Assembly (NCBI GenBank): GCA_035946955.1 | Contig: DASYYE010000602.1 | Location: forward strand, 1 to 23,486 | Direction: 5' to 3' | Source: DASYYE01 sp035946955 | Lineage (GTDB): Bacteria; Actinomycetota; Actinomycetes; Streptosporangiales; Streptosporangiaceae | DNA: 23,486 nt | In this document: piece by piece, positions 1-6,750 of the stretch | Numbering within the stretch: position 1 is the stretch's first letter | How the letters are laid out: the number at the start of each line of letters is the position of its first letter | The notes under the pieces: generated by a model | Database searches by the model: none | What the model saw: only the letters and a program-made list of their open reading frames with translations | Told to the model about the DNA's origin: nothing | Program-made: the position numbers and the translations under genes

Positions 1-83
1 GCCCGCCCGAGATGCCAAGAAATACGCCATCTTACGGATGGTGGTTCCCGCCGGAACCGGAAGGCTGTACCCGGCCCCAGGGG
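1..83 (-). repeat. Dispersed palindromic repeat, copy A (cut by window edge)
   Basis: Read on the minus strand, this segment matches copies B (6633-6745) and C (8759-8871). It carries the shared run TTCCGGTTCCGGCGG, the hairpin ACCATC-CGTAA-GATGGC and the following TATTTCTTG. It is the same family in inverted orientation and continues beyond position 1. The stem is kept except for its closing pair. It lies upstream of the secreted-repeat gene, outside any convincing coding frame. Positions 84-255 show no gene I can support and probably hold the promoter of the gene at 256. Confidence 0.75.
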
Positions 84-255
84 ACGAGGCCGATGAGCCG
101 GGCGGAGCCCGGTACGGGTGGTTTCCTCCAGTGCCGCTCCACGGTGCACGCCGGGCTGGTGGGCGGAATCAGGACGCGAGCGGTTGGTGAGTCTGGCCCT
201 CCGCCTGAGCAGCGATGGGGCTTCATGCATGGGCAGAACCGAGAGAGGGAGTAGC

Positions 256-1551
256 ATGCGCACGCCTCGGAGAAGATGGACCGCAGCAGTCATCGTGCTA
301 TCCGCCGCCGTCCTGGCATCGGGCGCGACCGCGGCCGCGGCCGCCCCCACGGGGCCGGCCGCCCATGGCAACTTGACCAGCCAGCAGGCCGCGACCCCGG
401 CGGGGGCGGTGGTGGTGACCACGGCGCCCAGCAAGTTCGGGCCGGTCCTGGTCACCGGGTCGGGGATGGCACTGTACGTGTTCACCGGGGACGGGTTCCC
501 GTTCTCGCCAACAGGGCCGCAGCTCGACTGCACCGCCCTGAACAAGGCGCCGTCCGGTACCCCCTGCACCACCGCGTGGCCCCCGCTGCTGGCGACCGGG
601 AATCTGGTGGCCAACGGCGGTGTGCACCAGTCCGGGCTCGGCACCGTGACCCGTAACGGCGTCACGCAGGTGAGCTACTTCGGCAAGCCGCTGTATGAGT
701 TCGCCAAAGACACCGCTCCCGGGCAGGTGAACGGCGAGGATGCCGCCGGGTTCAGCGGCCTGTGGTACCTCGACCACGTCTCCGGCCGGCCAGTGGCGGC
801 CAAGGCGGCGGTGCACACCGAGGTGTCCCCCAACGGCGCCGTGCTGTCCTCGCCCACCGCATCCGGGGCCAGGACCCTCTACCTGCTGAGCTTCGACGGG
901 CCCGGCATGACCACCTGCGCCGGTCCCTGCGCCGCGGTGTGGCCGCCGCTGCTCACCAGCGACCGCGCCCAGGCCGGGCCGGGACTGAGCAGGCACGGCC
1001 TCGGCGCGTTCCGCCGCCCGGACGGGACCTGGCAGGTCACCTACCGCAGGCACCCCCTGTACTTCTTCGCCCTCGACCTCGGCGCGGGCGCACCAGCCGG
1101 GCTCACCAACGGCCAGGGCTTTATCGACGCCGACTCGGACGGTATCTGGTACACGGTGCTGCCGCAGGGAACTCCGGACACCGGCACCGCGACGACCGGG
1201 TCGGAGACCGCAGGCAGGGCGACGATCCTGTCGGTCACCGGCGGCCTCACCAAGACCACCGCGACCCTGTACGCCTACAGCCTGGACACCCCCACGGCGA
1301 GCAACTGCTCGACCGCCTGCGCCATCAACTGGCCTCCGGTGCTCACAACCACCGCACCCAAGGCGGCGGGCGGCGCGAGTGCCGCGCTGCTCGGGGTCAT
1401 CCCCCGCGGAGACGGCACCTTCCAGGTCACCTACAACAGGCACCCACTGTACTTCTTCGCCCACGCCCTGAACCCAGGGACCACCGGGGCAGGGCTAATC
1501 GTCAACGGCGGCACGTTCAACACCATAACCACCGCGGGCACCGCCCGCTGA
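256..1551 (+). CDS. Secreted protein with three PF03640-type repeats
   Basis: This 431-aa exported protein of unknown biochemical role matches the 'secreted repeat of unknown function' family (Lipoprotein_15, COG4315). The ATG at 256 follows AGGGAG and opens a signal peptide: RTPRRRW, a hydrophobic stretch to about residue 23, then an Ala-rich region ending in AAAAAP. No lipobox Cys is visible, so it is probably secreted rather than a lipoprotein. Three repeats follow, at about residues 50-180, 185-300 and 315-425. Each holds a Cys-containing stretch, a WPPLL or WPPVL motif, and a TWQVTYRRHPLYFF-like strand (VSYFGKPLYEF in repeat 1). Two Cys precede each WPP motif, suggesting a disulphide per repeat. 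Repeats 2 and 3 are most alike. The third lacks the closing GxWY motif of the other two. The frame is open upstream to 118, but that extension has no signal sequence. An own terminator follows, so it is probably monocistronic. Confidence 0.9.
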   Translation: MRTPRRRWTAAVIVLSAAVLASGATAAAAAPTGPAAHGNLTSQQAATPAGAVVVTTAPSKFGPVLVTGSGMALYVFTGDGFPFSPTGPQLDCTALNKAPSGTPCTTAWPPLLATGNLVANGGVHQSGLGTVTRNGVTQVSYFGKPLYEFAKDTAPGQVNGEDAAGFSGLWYLDHVSGRPVAAKAAVHTEVSPNGAVLSSPTASGARTLYLLSFDGPGMTTCAGPCAAVWPPLLTSDRAQAGPGLSRHGLGAFRRPDGTWQVTYRRHPLYFFALDLGAGAPAGLTNGQGFIDADSDGIWYTVLPQGTPDTGTATTGSETAGRATILSVTGGLTKTTATLYAYSLDTPTASNCSTACAINWPPVLTTTAPKAAGGASAALLGVIPRGDGTFQVTYNRHPLYFFAHALNPGTTGAGLIVNGGTFNTITTAGTAR

Positions 1552-1565
1552 CCCGCACCCGCCAT

Positions 1566-1600
1566 CTACCGCGGGCGCCCAGCCAGGGCGCCCGCGGTAG
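1566..1600 (+). terminator. Hairpin terminator after the secreted-repeat gene
   Basis: A perfect 15-bp stem (1566-1580 with 1586-1600) closes the 5-nt loop AGCCA, 14 nt after the stop codon. There is no T-run, as is usual for terminators of GC-rich actinobacteria. It is symmetrical and could also stop minus-strand transcription coming from ilvC. Confidence 0.85.
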
Positions 1601-1665
1601 CCGTAACTGGGCACGGGCCCATCACGGGCAGCTGGTATGCGGCACACCAGAATCCGGGGTGCGGT

Positions 1666-1917
1666 TCAGTTCGAGGTCACGCGGCCCGCCGTCGGCGCCT
1701 GTCGTAACGGTCCCAGGCTGCGGAGGGTGGCTGCAGCCTGCTCGCGCATGGCTGGGACGAGCGGCCGGGCCGGCTCGGGCAGGTTGCCGAGCACCACCTC
1801 GACCTCCTGGGGTGTACCGGCTTGGTCGAGGAAACCGATCATGAGGTGGGCTCCGGCCTCGTGGCGCAGATGCCCGTCGACTAGGTGGCGGACGGCCACG
1901 GCGGTGGCGGCCCGCAC
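1666..1917 (-). CDS. Small hypothetical ORF, possibly a gene remnant
   Basis: This 83-aa ORF has a GTG start and no recognisable ribosome binding site. It is rich in Ala, Leu, Arg and Glu, predicted helical, with VRHLVDGHLRHEAG and PEPARPLVPAMREQ stretches that look protein-like rather than antisense noise. I recognise no family. One base before its start a different frame stops at 1919. That frame (about 1919-2060) also looks protein-like (DPFRQLAAVGEFLGFADPER) but has no start codon after the ilvC stop. The two pieces may be one gene broken by a frameshift near 1920-1945. It lies directly downstream of ilvC on the same strand. Confidence 0.3.
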   Translation of the reverse strand: MRAATAVAVRHLVDGHLRHEAGAHLMIGFLDQAGTPQEVEVVLGNLPEPARPLVPAMREQAAATLRSLGPLRQAPTAGRVTSN

Positions 1918-2060
1918 CTCACGCCGACCGGACGCGGGGAGCGGCGCCCGCCGCCCAGCGTTCCGGGTCGGCGAAACCGAGGAACTCGCCGACCGCGGCC
2001 AGCTGGCGAAAGGGGTCAGCCTGGCTGCGCGAGGTGCCCGGCCTGCGAGGGTCAGTGGAC

Positions 2061-3065
2061 TCAGACGTCCTCGTCGGCGGCGAGCCAGCTCATCAGCGGC
2101 CGCAGGCCGGACCCGACCTGCTCGATCTGCTCGGCGTGCAGGGCCTCGCGGCGCTTGAGGAAGTTCGGCTTCCCGGCGTCGAACTCCGCGACCAGCTCAC
2201 GGGCGAAGGAGCCGTCGCGGATCTCGCCGAGGATGCGGCGCATCTCCTCCCGCGTCCGCTCATCGACCAGCCGCGGGCCGCGAGTGTAGCCGCCGTACTC
2301 GGCGGTGTCCGACACGGACCAGTACATCTTCGAGAGCCCGCCCTCGTACATGAGGTCGACGATGAGCTTCATCTCGTGCAGGCACTCGAAGTAGGCGACC
2401 TCGGGCTGGTAGCCCGCCTCGACCAGGGTGTCGAACCCAGCCTTGATCAGCTCGGAGACCCCGCCGCACAGCACCGCCTGCTCACCGAACAGGTCAGTCT
2501 CCGTCTCCTCAGCGAACGTGGTGGCCAGCGCGCCGGCCCGGGTGCCGCCGATCGCCTTGGCGTAGGCCAGGGTCAGCGGCCAGGCGCCGCCGGTCGCGTC
2601 GCGCTCCACCGCCACCAGCACCGGCACGCCGCGGCCCTCGGCGAACTGGCGGCGCACCAGGTGGCCGGGCCCCTTCGGCGCGACCATGCACACGTCCACG
2701 CCGCCCGGCGGGGTGATCAGCTGGAAACGGATGTTGAGGCCATGGGCGAAGAACAACGCGTCGCCGTCCACCAGGTTCGGCGCGATCGCCTCCGCGTACA
2801 GCGAACGCTGCACGTGGTCGGGCGCCAGCACCATGATCAGGTCGGCTTCCTCGCACGCCTGCCCGGGCGTGGTGACCGCCAGGCCCTCACTCGCCGCCGC
2901 CTCCCGGCTGCGCGACCCCTCCGGCAGGCCGACGCGGACGTCAACGCCGGAATCCCGCAGGGACAGCGCGTGGGCATGCCCCTGGCTCCCGTATCCCAGC
3001 ACCGCCACGTGCCGGCCCTGGATGACACTCAGGTCCGCCCGGTCGTCGTAGTAGATGTCCGCCAT
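2061..3065 (-). CDS. ilvC: Ketol-acid reductoisomerase, class I (short form)
   Basis: This enzyme converts acetolactate or acetohydroxybutyrate to the dihydroxy acid with NADPH and Mg2+, in valine, isoleucine and leucine synthesis. At 334 aa it is a typical class I enzyme. The N-terminal Rossmann domain has GYGSQG at residues 24-29, and the basic loop SRSR near 51-54 fits NADPH use. His108 lies in FFAHGLNI. The knotted C-terminal domain carries metal ligands Asp191 and Glu195 (ETETDLFGEQ) and Glu227 and Glu231 (YFECLHEMK). The ATG at 3065 is preceded by AAAGGG; the open frame upstream to 3362 is not conserved-looking and is excluded. The usual ilvBN partners are not adjacent, so this is either a detached or a second copy. 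A metallohydrolase gene lies upstream on the same strand, separated by 380 bp that contain hairpins. Confidence 0.95.
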   Translation of the reverse strand: MADIYYDDRADLSVIQGRHVAVLGYGSQGHAHALSLRDSGVDVRVGLPEGSRSREAAASEGLAVTTPGQACEEADLIMVLAPDHVQRSLYAEAIAPNLVDGDALFFAHGLNIRFQLITPPGGVDVCMVAPKGPGHLVRRQFAEGRGVPVLVAVERDATGGAWPLTLAYAKAIGGTRAGALATTFAEETETDLFGEQAVLCGGVSELIKAGFDTLVEAGYQPEVAYFECLHEMKLIVDLMYEGGLSKMYWSVSDTAEYGGYTRGPRLVDERTREEMRRILGEIRDGSFARELVAEFDAGKPNFLKRREALHAEQIEQVGSGLRPLMSWLAADEDV

Positions 3066-3177
3066 CGATCGCCCTTTCAGTTGTGGTGCACGCTTCAGGT
3101 GGTTAAATCCGCAGCCCCTCGTCCATGGTGGCCGTGGCGCCATCCGCGCGCGTTTGAGACGGACTTCAACGTCCCGA

Positions 3178-3206
3178 ACGGGTACCCGTCGTGCCCCAAC
3201 GGGCAC
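3178..3206 (-). terminator. Palindrome and hairpin between the MBL gene and ilvC
   Basis: Two adjacent inverted repeats lie in the 382-bp gap. One is the 12-bp perfect palindrome ACGGGTACCCGT (3178-3189). The other is the hairpin GTGCCC-CAAC-GGGCAC (3191-3206). Reading on the minus strand they follow the MBL gene by about 240 bp and precede ilvC by about 110 bp. They could be a weak terminator, an operator, or part of an ilvC leader. No T-box motif or obvious branched-chain-rich leader peptide is visible. The rest of 3066-3447 holds nothing I can support. Confidence 0.4.
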
Positions 3207-3447
3207 CAAGACGAGGAACGGCGCCCACGCCCTGGGTTCAGGAGCCTTGTGAATACCGACATGACGGCTGATCCGCCGATGGCGGCCACCCTGACGAACC
3301 CGTATGGCGTTCACAATCAGGAGTGGCACGGGCACGTGTACGTCTGCACCGGCCCGCGCCACCCGTGGGGCCAGATGTGGCCCCGGTTGCGCAGCTACAG
3401 CTGACGGCGGCCGCCAGGCTGGCAGCCTCGCAGCGGCACGGACTCCG

Positions 3448-4374
3448 TCAGACGTCGCACCTCAGGAGACGGCCGCCGTTCCAGGCCACCGCGTCGGCGA
3501 ACGCCGCGGGCACATCCGCGGACGGGCTTCCGTCCAGGTCGGCGTACGCGCGGTGCAGGTTCAGCACGATCCGTTCCGGGTCGAGCAGGCCGGCGAACTC
3601 ACCCAGATCCACGCCGTGCGCCGCCTCAAGCGGAGTAAGGCCGGCGTCACGCGCGGACGCCGCCGTATCGAGGACGAAACGGGCGTAGCGGCTCAGCACG
3701 TCGAGCACCTCCGGCCCGCAGGGCCGCCCGTGGCCGGGAACCAAGACCGTGACGTCGTACGCGCGGACGCTCTCCAGCGCGGCCAGGTATCCGGTCACCG
3801 AGCCCTGCAGCAGCATCGGGGTCCCGCCGTTGAAGACCAGGTCCCCGGTGAACAGGACTCCTGGCCCGGGTACCCACGCGAGTACGTCGGCGTCGGTGTG
3901 CGCTGGGCGTCCAACCGCGTCGAGCTGTATTTCACGGTCATCCAGCCACAGGGTCATCGTGTCGGTGAAGGTCAGCTCCGGGGGGCGCAGCCGCAACGGA
4001 CCCCAGTCCGGCACCGGCTCGAACACCCGCGGTGGCTCCGCCAGCAGCGTGTCACGTTGGATAGCTGTGCGGCAAAGCTCATGACCCACGACGATGGCGC
4101 CGTCGAACAGCACATTGCCGTGGGTGTGATCACCATGGAAGTGGGTGTTCACCAAGGTCCGCACCGGGCACCCGGTCCGCTCGGCGATGACGCTCAGTAG
4201 CGCCCGGGTGCGCCGGTACGTCGCGCAACTGTCCACCGCGACGACCGACGACGAACCGGCTATGAATCCCGTGGTGTTCACCCACCAGCCGCCATCGTGC
4301 TGAACGTATGCGAACACGCCGTCGGCGACCTCCTCCAGCAGGGCCTCCGGCGCGTCAGGCCGCCACTCGGTCAC
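3448..4374 (-). CDS. Metallo-beta-lactamase-fold hydrolase
   Basis: This 308-aa Zn-dependent hydrolase has unknown substrate. The active-site signature HFHGDH is at residues 78-83, with the further ligands His159 (RPAHTDAD), Asp178 (LFTGDLVF) and His215 (VPGHGRP), so the dinuclear metal site is complete. The helical extension after residue 220 is usual for SoxH/cyclase-like members of this superfamily. There is no signal peptide, so it is cytoplasmic. The GTG at 4374 is preceded by a strong GGAGGT with 6-nt spacing, which fixes the start. It is on the same strand as ilvC but 382 bp away, so co-transcription is uncertain. The family covers lactonases, thioesterases, polyketide cyclases and others; nothing here decides between them. 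Confidence 0.9.
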   Translation of the reverse strand: MTEWRPDAPEALLEEVADGVFAYVQHDGGWWVNTTGFIAGSSSVVAVDSCATYRRTRALLSVIAERTGCPVRTLVNTHFHGDHTHGNVLFDGAIVVGHELCRTAIQRDTLLAEPPRVFEPVPDWGPLRLRPPELTFTDTMTLWLDDREIQLDAVGRPAHTDADVLAWVPGPGVLFTGDLVFNGGTPMLLQGSVTGYLAALESVRAYDVTVLVPGHGRPCGPEVLDVLSRYARFVLDTAASARDAGLTPLEAAHGVDLGEFAGLLDPERIVLNLHRAYADLDGSPSADVPAAFADAVAWNGGRLLRCDV

Positions 4375-4389
4375 TGATGTACCTCCTCA

Positions 4390-4724
4390 CCAGTGTCGCC
4401 ACAACCATGTGGGGAGCCGCCGCCAGCCGTGGCGCGCTGCTCATCCCGCTACCGCCTCGGATGCCGGCTTGGCTGCGGGCGCCGGTTTGACGGTGGCCCG
4501 CAGCAGGTCGATGACCCATGGTTGCTGGCACCCACCCGCGCCGCCCCTGGGACAGGCTTTCCAGGTACTTAACGGCACCCTTGCTGCACCATCGGGCATC
4601 GCTCATGAGCGCGCGAGGCACTTCCCCGAGCCGCATGATCTCCTGGGTGCGTTCCCAGCGTGGAGTTGGTGCGTAGGCCAAGCGGCCGCGGTGCCGCGGC
4701 AGGCGAGTGGAAGGCAGCTGTGCG
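4390..4724. other. Intergenic stretch without a supported gene
   Basis: This is the divergent region between the MBL gene (minus) and the chorismate mutase gene (plus), and should hold both promoters. A minus-strand frame across 4400-4640 has protein-like composition (SDARWCSKGAVKYLE) faintly reminiscent of an IS4/IS1634-type transposase. It has no credible start or full domain, so I leave it as a possible remnant only. Confidence 0.4.
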
Positions 4725-5276
4725 GTGGCGGTGAGAGCAATCCGGGGCGCGGTCCAGGTGGACACCGACGAGCGGTCGGCCGTGCTCGGTGGCACGGCCG
4801 ACCTGGTCACCGAGGTGATGACACGCAACAGCCTCGTTCCCGACGACGCGATCAGCGTGCTGTTCACCACCACCCCCGACCTCACGGCCGAATTTCCCGC
4901 AGTGGCCGCACGCGACCTCGGTTTTCATGACGTGCCACTGCTGTGCGCCTCCGAGATCGCTGTTCCGAGTGCCCTGCCGCGGGTGGTCCGGCTGCTCATG
5001 CATATCGAGACCGACCGGCCGCGCTCAGCGCTGCGGCACGTGTACCTGCGCGGGGCTGCCGCCCTGCGCCTGGATATCGCCCCGATGACAGGGCCAGCGC
5101 GCGCCGACGAGGGGCGGATCGTCGGCGAGATCCTCCGTGCCGCCCCGCTGGTCTCCAGCATCACCCAGGCGACGGCGATCCGGCCAGATCCCGACCACCA
5201 TGGCGCGGGTGCGGTGCCCAGACCTTCGGAGAGGAGCCTGAGCACCTCCACCTCCCGGCGGTGGCGCTCGCCGTGA
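4725..5276 (+). CDS. aroH: AroH-type chorismate mutase with abnormal C-terminal tail
   Basis: It rearranges chorismate to prephenate (Phe/Tyr branch). Residues 1-118 align with the Bacillus AroH pseudo-alpha-beta-barrel fold. Expected active-site residues are present: Arg7 (AIRGAV), Arg63, Cys74 and Glu77 (LLCASEIAV), Arg89, and Tyr107 (RHVYLRG). The GTG at 4725 gives family numbering; another GTG at 4707 is in frame. AroH enzymes usually end near residue 120-127, but this frame runs to 183. The extra 60 or so residues match nothing I know and include, at 5212-5258, an antisense piece of the neighbouring luxR gene. The native end was probably lost in a recombination event; the catalytic core is complete. 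It converges with the MEKHLA gene, 7 nt away. Confidence 0.85.
   Translation: MAVRAIRGAVQVDTDERSAVLGGTADLVTEVMTRNSLVPDDAISVLFTTTPDLTAEFPAVAARDLGFHDVPLLCASEIAVPSALPRVVRLLMHIETDRPRSALRHVYLRGAAALRLDIAPMTGPARADEGRIVGEILRAAPLVSSITQATAIRPDPDHHGAGAVPRPSERSLSTSTSRRWRSP
5212..5258 (+). repeat. 47-bp duplicate of luxR HTH coding DNA (copy 1)
   Basis: It is identical to 5867-5913 except for one base (C for G at position 8 of the repeat), in the same orientation. On the minus strand it encodes REVEVLRLLSEGLGT, the first helix of a LuxR-type DNA-binding domain. Flanking bases do not match, so this is an isolated fragment left by recombination, here read antisense as part of the chorismate mutase tail. 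Confidence 0.9.
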
Positions 5277-5283
5277 TTTGTTC

Positions 5284-5736
5284 TCAGGCGTCTACGCAGC
5301 GGGGCACCCGGGCCGCCTGGCCGTGCAGGGTGCCGCCGGTGTCGACGAGGTTCCACACGGTTACGTCCTCGACCCAGAAACGTCGGCCCGACTTGGCGAT
5401 CCGCGCGCCCCGGTAACCGCGGGCGAAGCCCACTTCCAGCACGGAGTTCAAGAATTCCTGGCGCTCCTGCTGGTTCGCCACCTCCGCCGACAGCCGGGAG
5501 GGCATGCCCACGAATTCATCCCAGCTGTACTCAAAGCACTTCTGGGCGGCCGCGTTGGCGTAAACGAAACACGGGTCTGGGGAGGTGTCCTGCGCGAGCA
5601 GGCAGACCGGGCTCTCATATAGCCAGCGGGCGGCATCCGCACCGCCCAGCCCGTCGGGTACCAGTGGCGCTCCCACGATCCGCTGGTAACTCTCGATGAG
5701 CAGCTCGCTGAACCACACCTCAGGCGGCGCCATCAT
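5284..5736 (-). CDS. MEKHLA-domain (PAS-like) sensor protein
   Basis: This 150-aa cytoplasmic protein fits the MEKHLA family (PF08670), a PAS-related domain. Signature stretches are LLIESYQRIVG near residues 12-22, FVYANAAAQKCFEYSWDEF near 57-75, MPSRLSAE near 77-84, GYRGARIAKSGRRFW near 107-121 and the closing TVWNLVDTGGTLHGQAA. The ligand is unknown. The first ATG (5736) overlaps the last base of the luxR stop codon (TGATG), implying translational coupling, and the two products probably act together as sensor and regulator. No ribosome binding site is needed beyond the GGAG inside the luxR end. It ends 7 nt from the convergent chorismate mutase ORF. Confidence 0.85.
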   Translation of the reverse strand: MMAPPEVWFSELLIESYQRIVGAPLVPDGLGGADAARWLYESPVCLLAQDTSPDPCFVYANAAAQKCFEYSWDEFVGMPSRLSAEVANQQERQEFLNSVLEVGFARGYRGARIAKSGRRFWVEDVTVWNLVDTGGTLHGQAARVPRCVDA

Positions 5737-6368
5737 CAGAGCGCTCCCGAGCGCAGGGCGTAGGCGACGGCGTGGGTCCGGTTGCGGAGATTCAGGCGCG
5801 TCGCGACGCCGTGCACGATGTTCTTGACCGTGCGGACCGAGTAGTTGAGCTTGGCCGCCACTTCTTCGGTGCCGAGACCTTCGGAGAGGAGCCTGAGCAC
5901 CTCCACCTCCCGGACGGCCAGCCCGGTGACGGTGAGCCCGTTGAGAGCGAGGACGTCGCGCTGGACCGCGCGGACCTGATCGATCAGGCGGCGCAGAATC
6001 GTCTCGGGCAACTGTGCCCGGCTGGCACTGGCGGCCTGTATCGCCCGTACGATCTGGCGGTAATCACATTCCCCGCGGTAGAGCAGGCTGACCAGCCCAG
6101 CATTGACCGCCCGAAGTATCTGGTGGTCGCTGATGTCATCGGCTATCAGCACGACGCTGAGTTCACCGCTGGCTGACCCACCGCACGCACGCTCCATTGA
6201 GCGCAGGACAGCCTCTGTGACCTTCGTCGTGATGATCACCAGGACACTGGCGCGGTGGTGATGCTCCGGGGCCAAAACGGCGATGCCTGGATGCGAGGAC
6301 AGCCGCGCGGCAGCCCCTTCCTCGGTGACCCGGTCGCCGGCGAGTACCGCGACGGCGACGGTGCTCAT
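5736..6368 (-). CDS. NarL/LuxR-type regulator with degenerate receiver domain
   Basis: A 210-aa two-domain regulator. Residues 1-115 look like a response-regulator receiver, but the strand that should end in the phospho-acceptor Asp reads SVLVIITTKV (41-50), with no Asp. An acidic residue remains only at Asp12. It is thus an atypical, probably phosphorylation-independent receiver. Residues 145-205 form a LuxR-type HTH (LTVTGLAVREVEVLRLLSEG, then SVRTVKNIVHGVATRLNLRNRTHAV). No sensor kinase is nearby; the coupled MEKHLA protein downstream may supply the signal. The ATG at 6368 follows GAGGAG at short spacing. The open frame upstream to 6965 is not coding and crosses repeat copy B. A 47-bp piece of its HTH region is duplicated at 5212-5258. 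Confidence 0.9.
   Translation of the reverse strand: MSTVAVAVLAGDRVTEEGAAARLSSHPGIAVLAPEHHHRASVLVIITTKVTEAVLRSMERACGGSASGELSVVLIADDISDHQILRAVNAGLVSLLYRGECDYRQIVRAIQAASASRAQLPETILRRLIDQVRAVQRDVLALNGLTVTGLAVREVEVLRLLSEGLGTEEVAAKLNYSVRTVKNIVHGVATRLNLRNRTHAVAYALRSGAL
5867..5913 (+). repeat. 47-bp luxR HTH segment (copy 2, source copy)
   Basis: This is the in-gene copy of the fragment found at 5212-5258. Because it sits inside an intact LuxR HTH, it, or a paralogous luxR gene elsewhere, is the likely source of the stray fragment. Confidence 0.9.
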
Positions 6369-6632
6369 CGGCTCCTCGGTCAGCTTCCTGAGGGATCCCG
6401 ATGATCCGCTGGCAACTCTCGCGTCGCGCACACCGCGACCTCGTGTGATGCGGGGCGGGTGGGGTGGGCTGGCACAACGGCTATCGGCGATGGCTGAATA
6501 GTCGGCTTGAATCACGAATAGATCCCCATTCTGATTCCGCACGCGAGCGGACCGCGTCGCACCAGCGGGGCATCTCGAGCGACGCCCTGAAGCCACCCGT
6601 GCGGATCTCCGCCGGGTCACCCGGTCCCGCTG
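6369..6632. other. Intergenic region upstream of luxR
   Basis: No supported gene. It should contain the promoter of the luxR-MEKHLA pair (minus strand). The part at about 6480-6540 is less GC-rich than its surroundings, but I cannot place a convincing promoter. Confidence 0.4.
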
Positions 6633-6745
6633 CCTCGCGGCCGGAGTACAGCTTTCCGGTTCCGGCGGAGACCGCCATCCGTAAGATGGCTTATTTCTTG
6701 GATCCCCGGGCGGCCGCGACGGTGCCAGGAACGGATCCCGGCCCC
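6633..6745 (+). repeat. Dispersed palindromic repeat, copy B
   Basis: This is a 113-bp element nearly identical to copy C (8759-8871; about a dozen differences plus a 2-nt indel by hand) and, inverted, to copy A. It contains the hairpin GCCATC-CGTAA-GATGGC. In copy C the stem is unchanged but the loop is CGCGA. It ends five bases before the first possible start of the oxidoreductase, which lacks its normal N-terminus, so the element probably lies at a deletion or insertion point. Confidence 0.85.
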
Positions 6746-6750
6746 GCGCG

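Noticed and set aside
298..1464. 388-aa minus-strand ORF opposite the secreted-repeat gene
   Set aside because: It is an antisense shadow from GC-rich codon bias; Gly/Arg/Val-rich with no domain, while the plus frame has a signal peptide and repeats.
4355..4885. Minus-strand ORF with SDARWCSKGAVKYLE, possibly transposase-like
   Set aside because: It overlaps the coding strand of chorismate mutase and the MBL promoter, has no credible start, and the resemblance is too weak to name.
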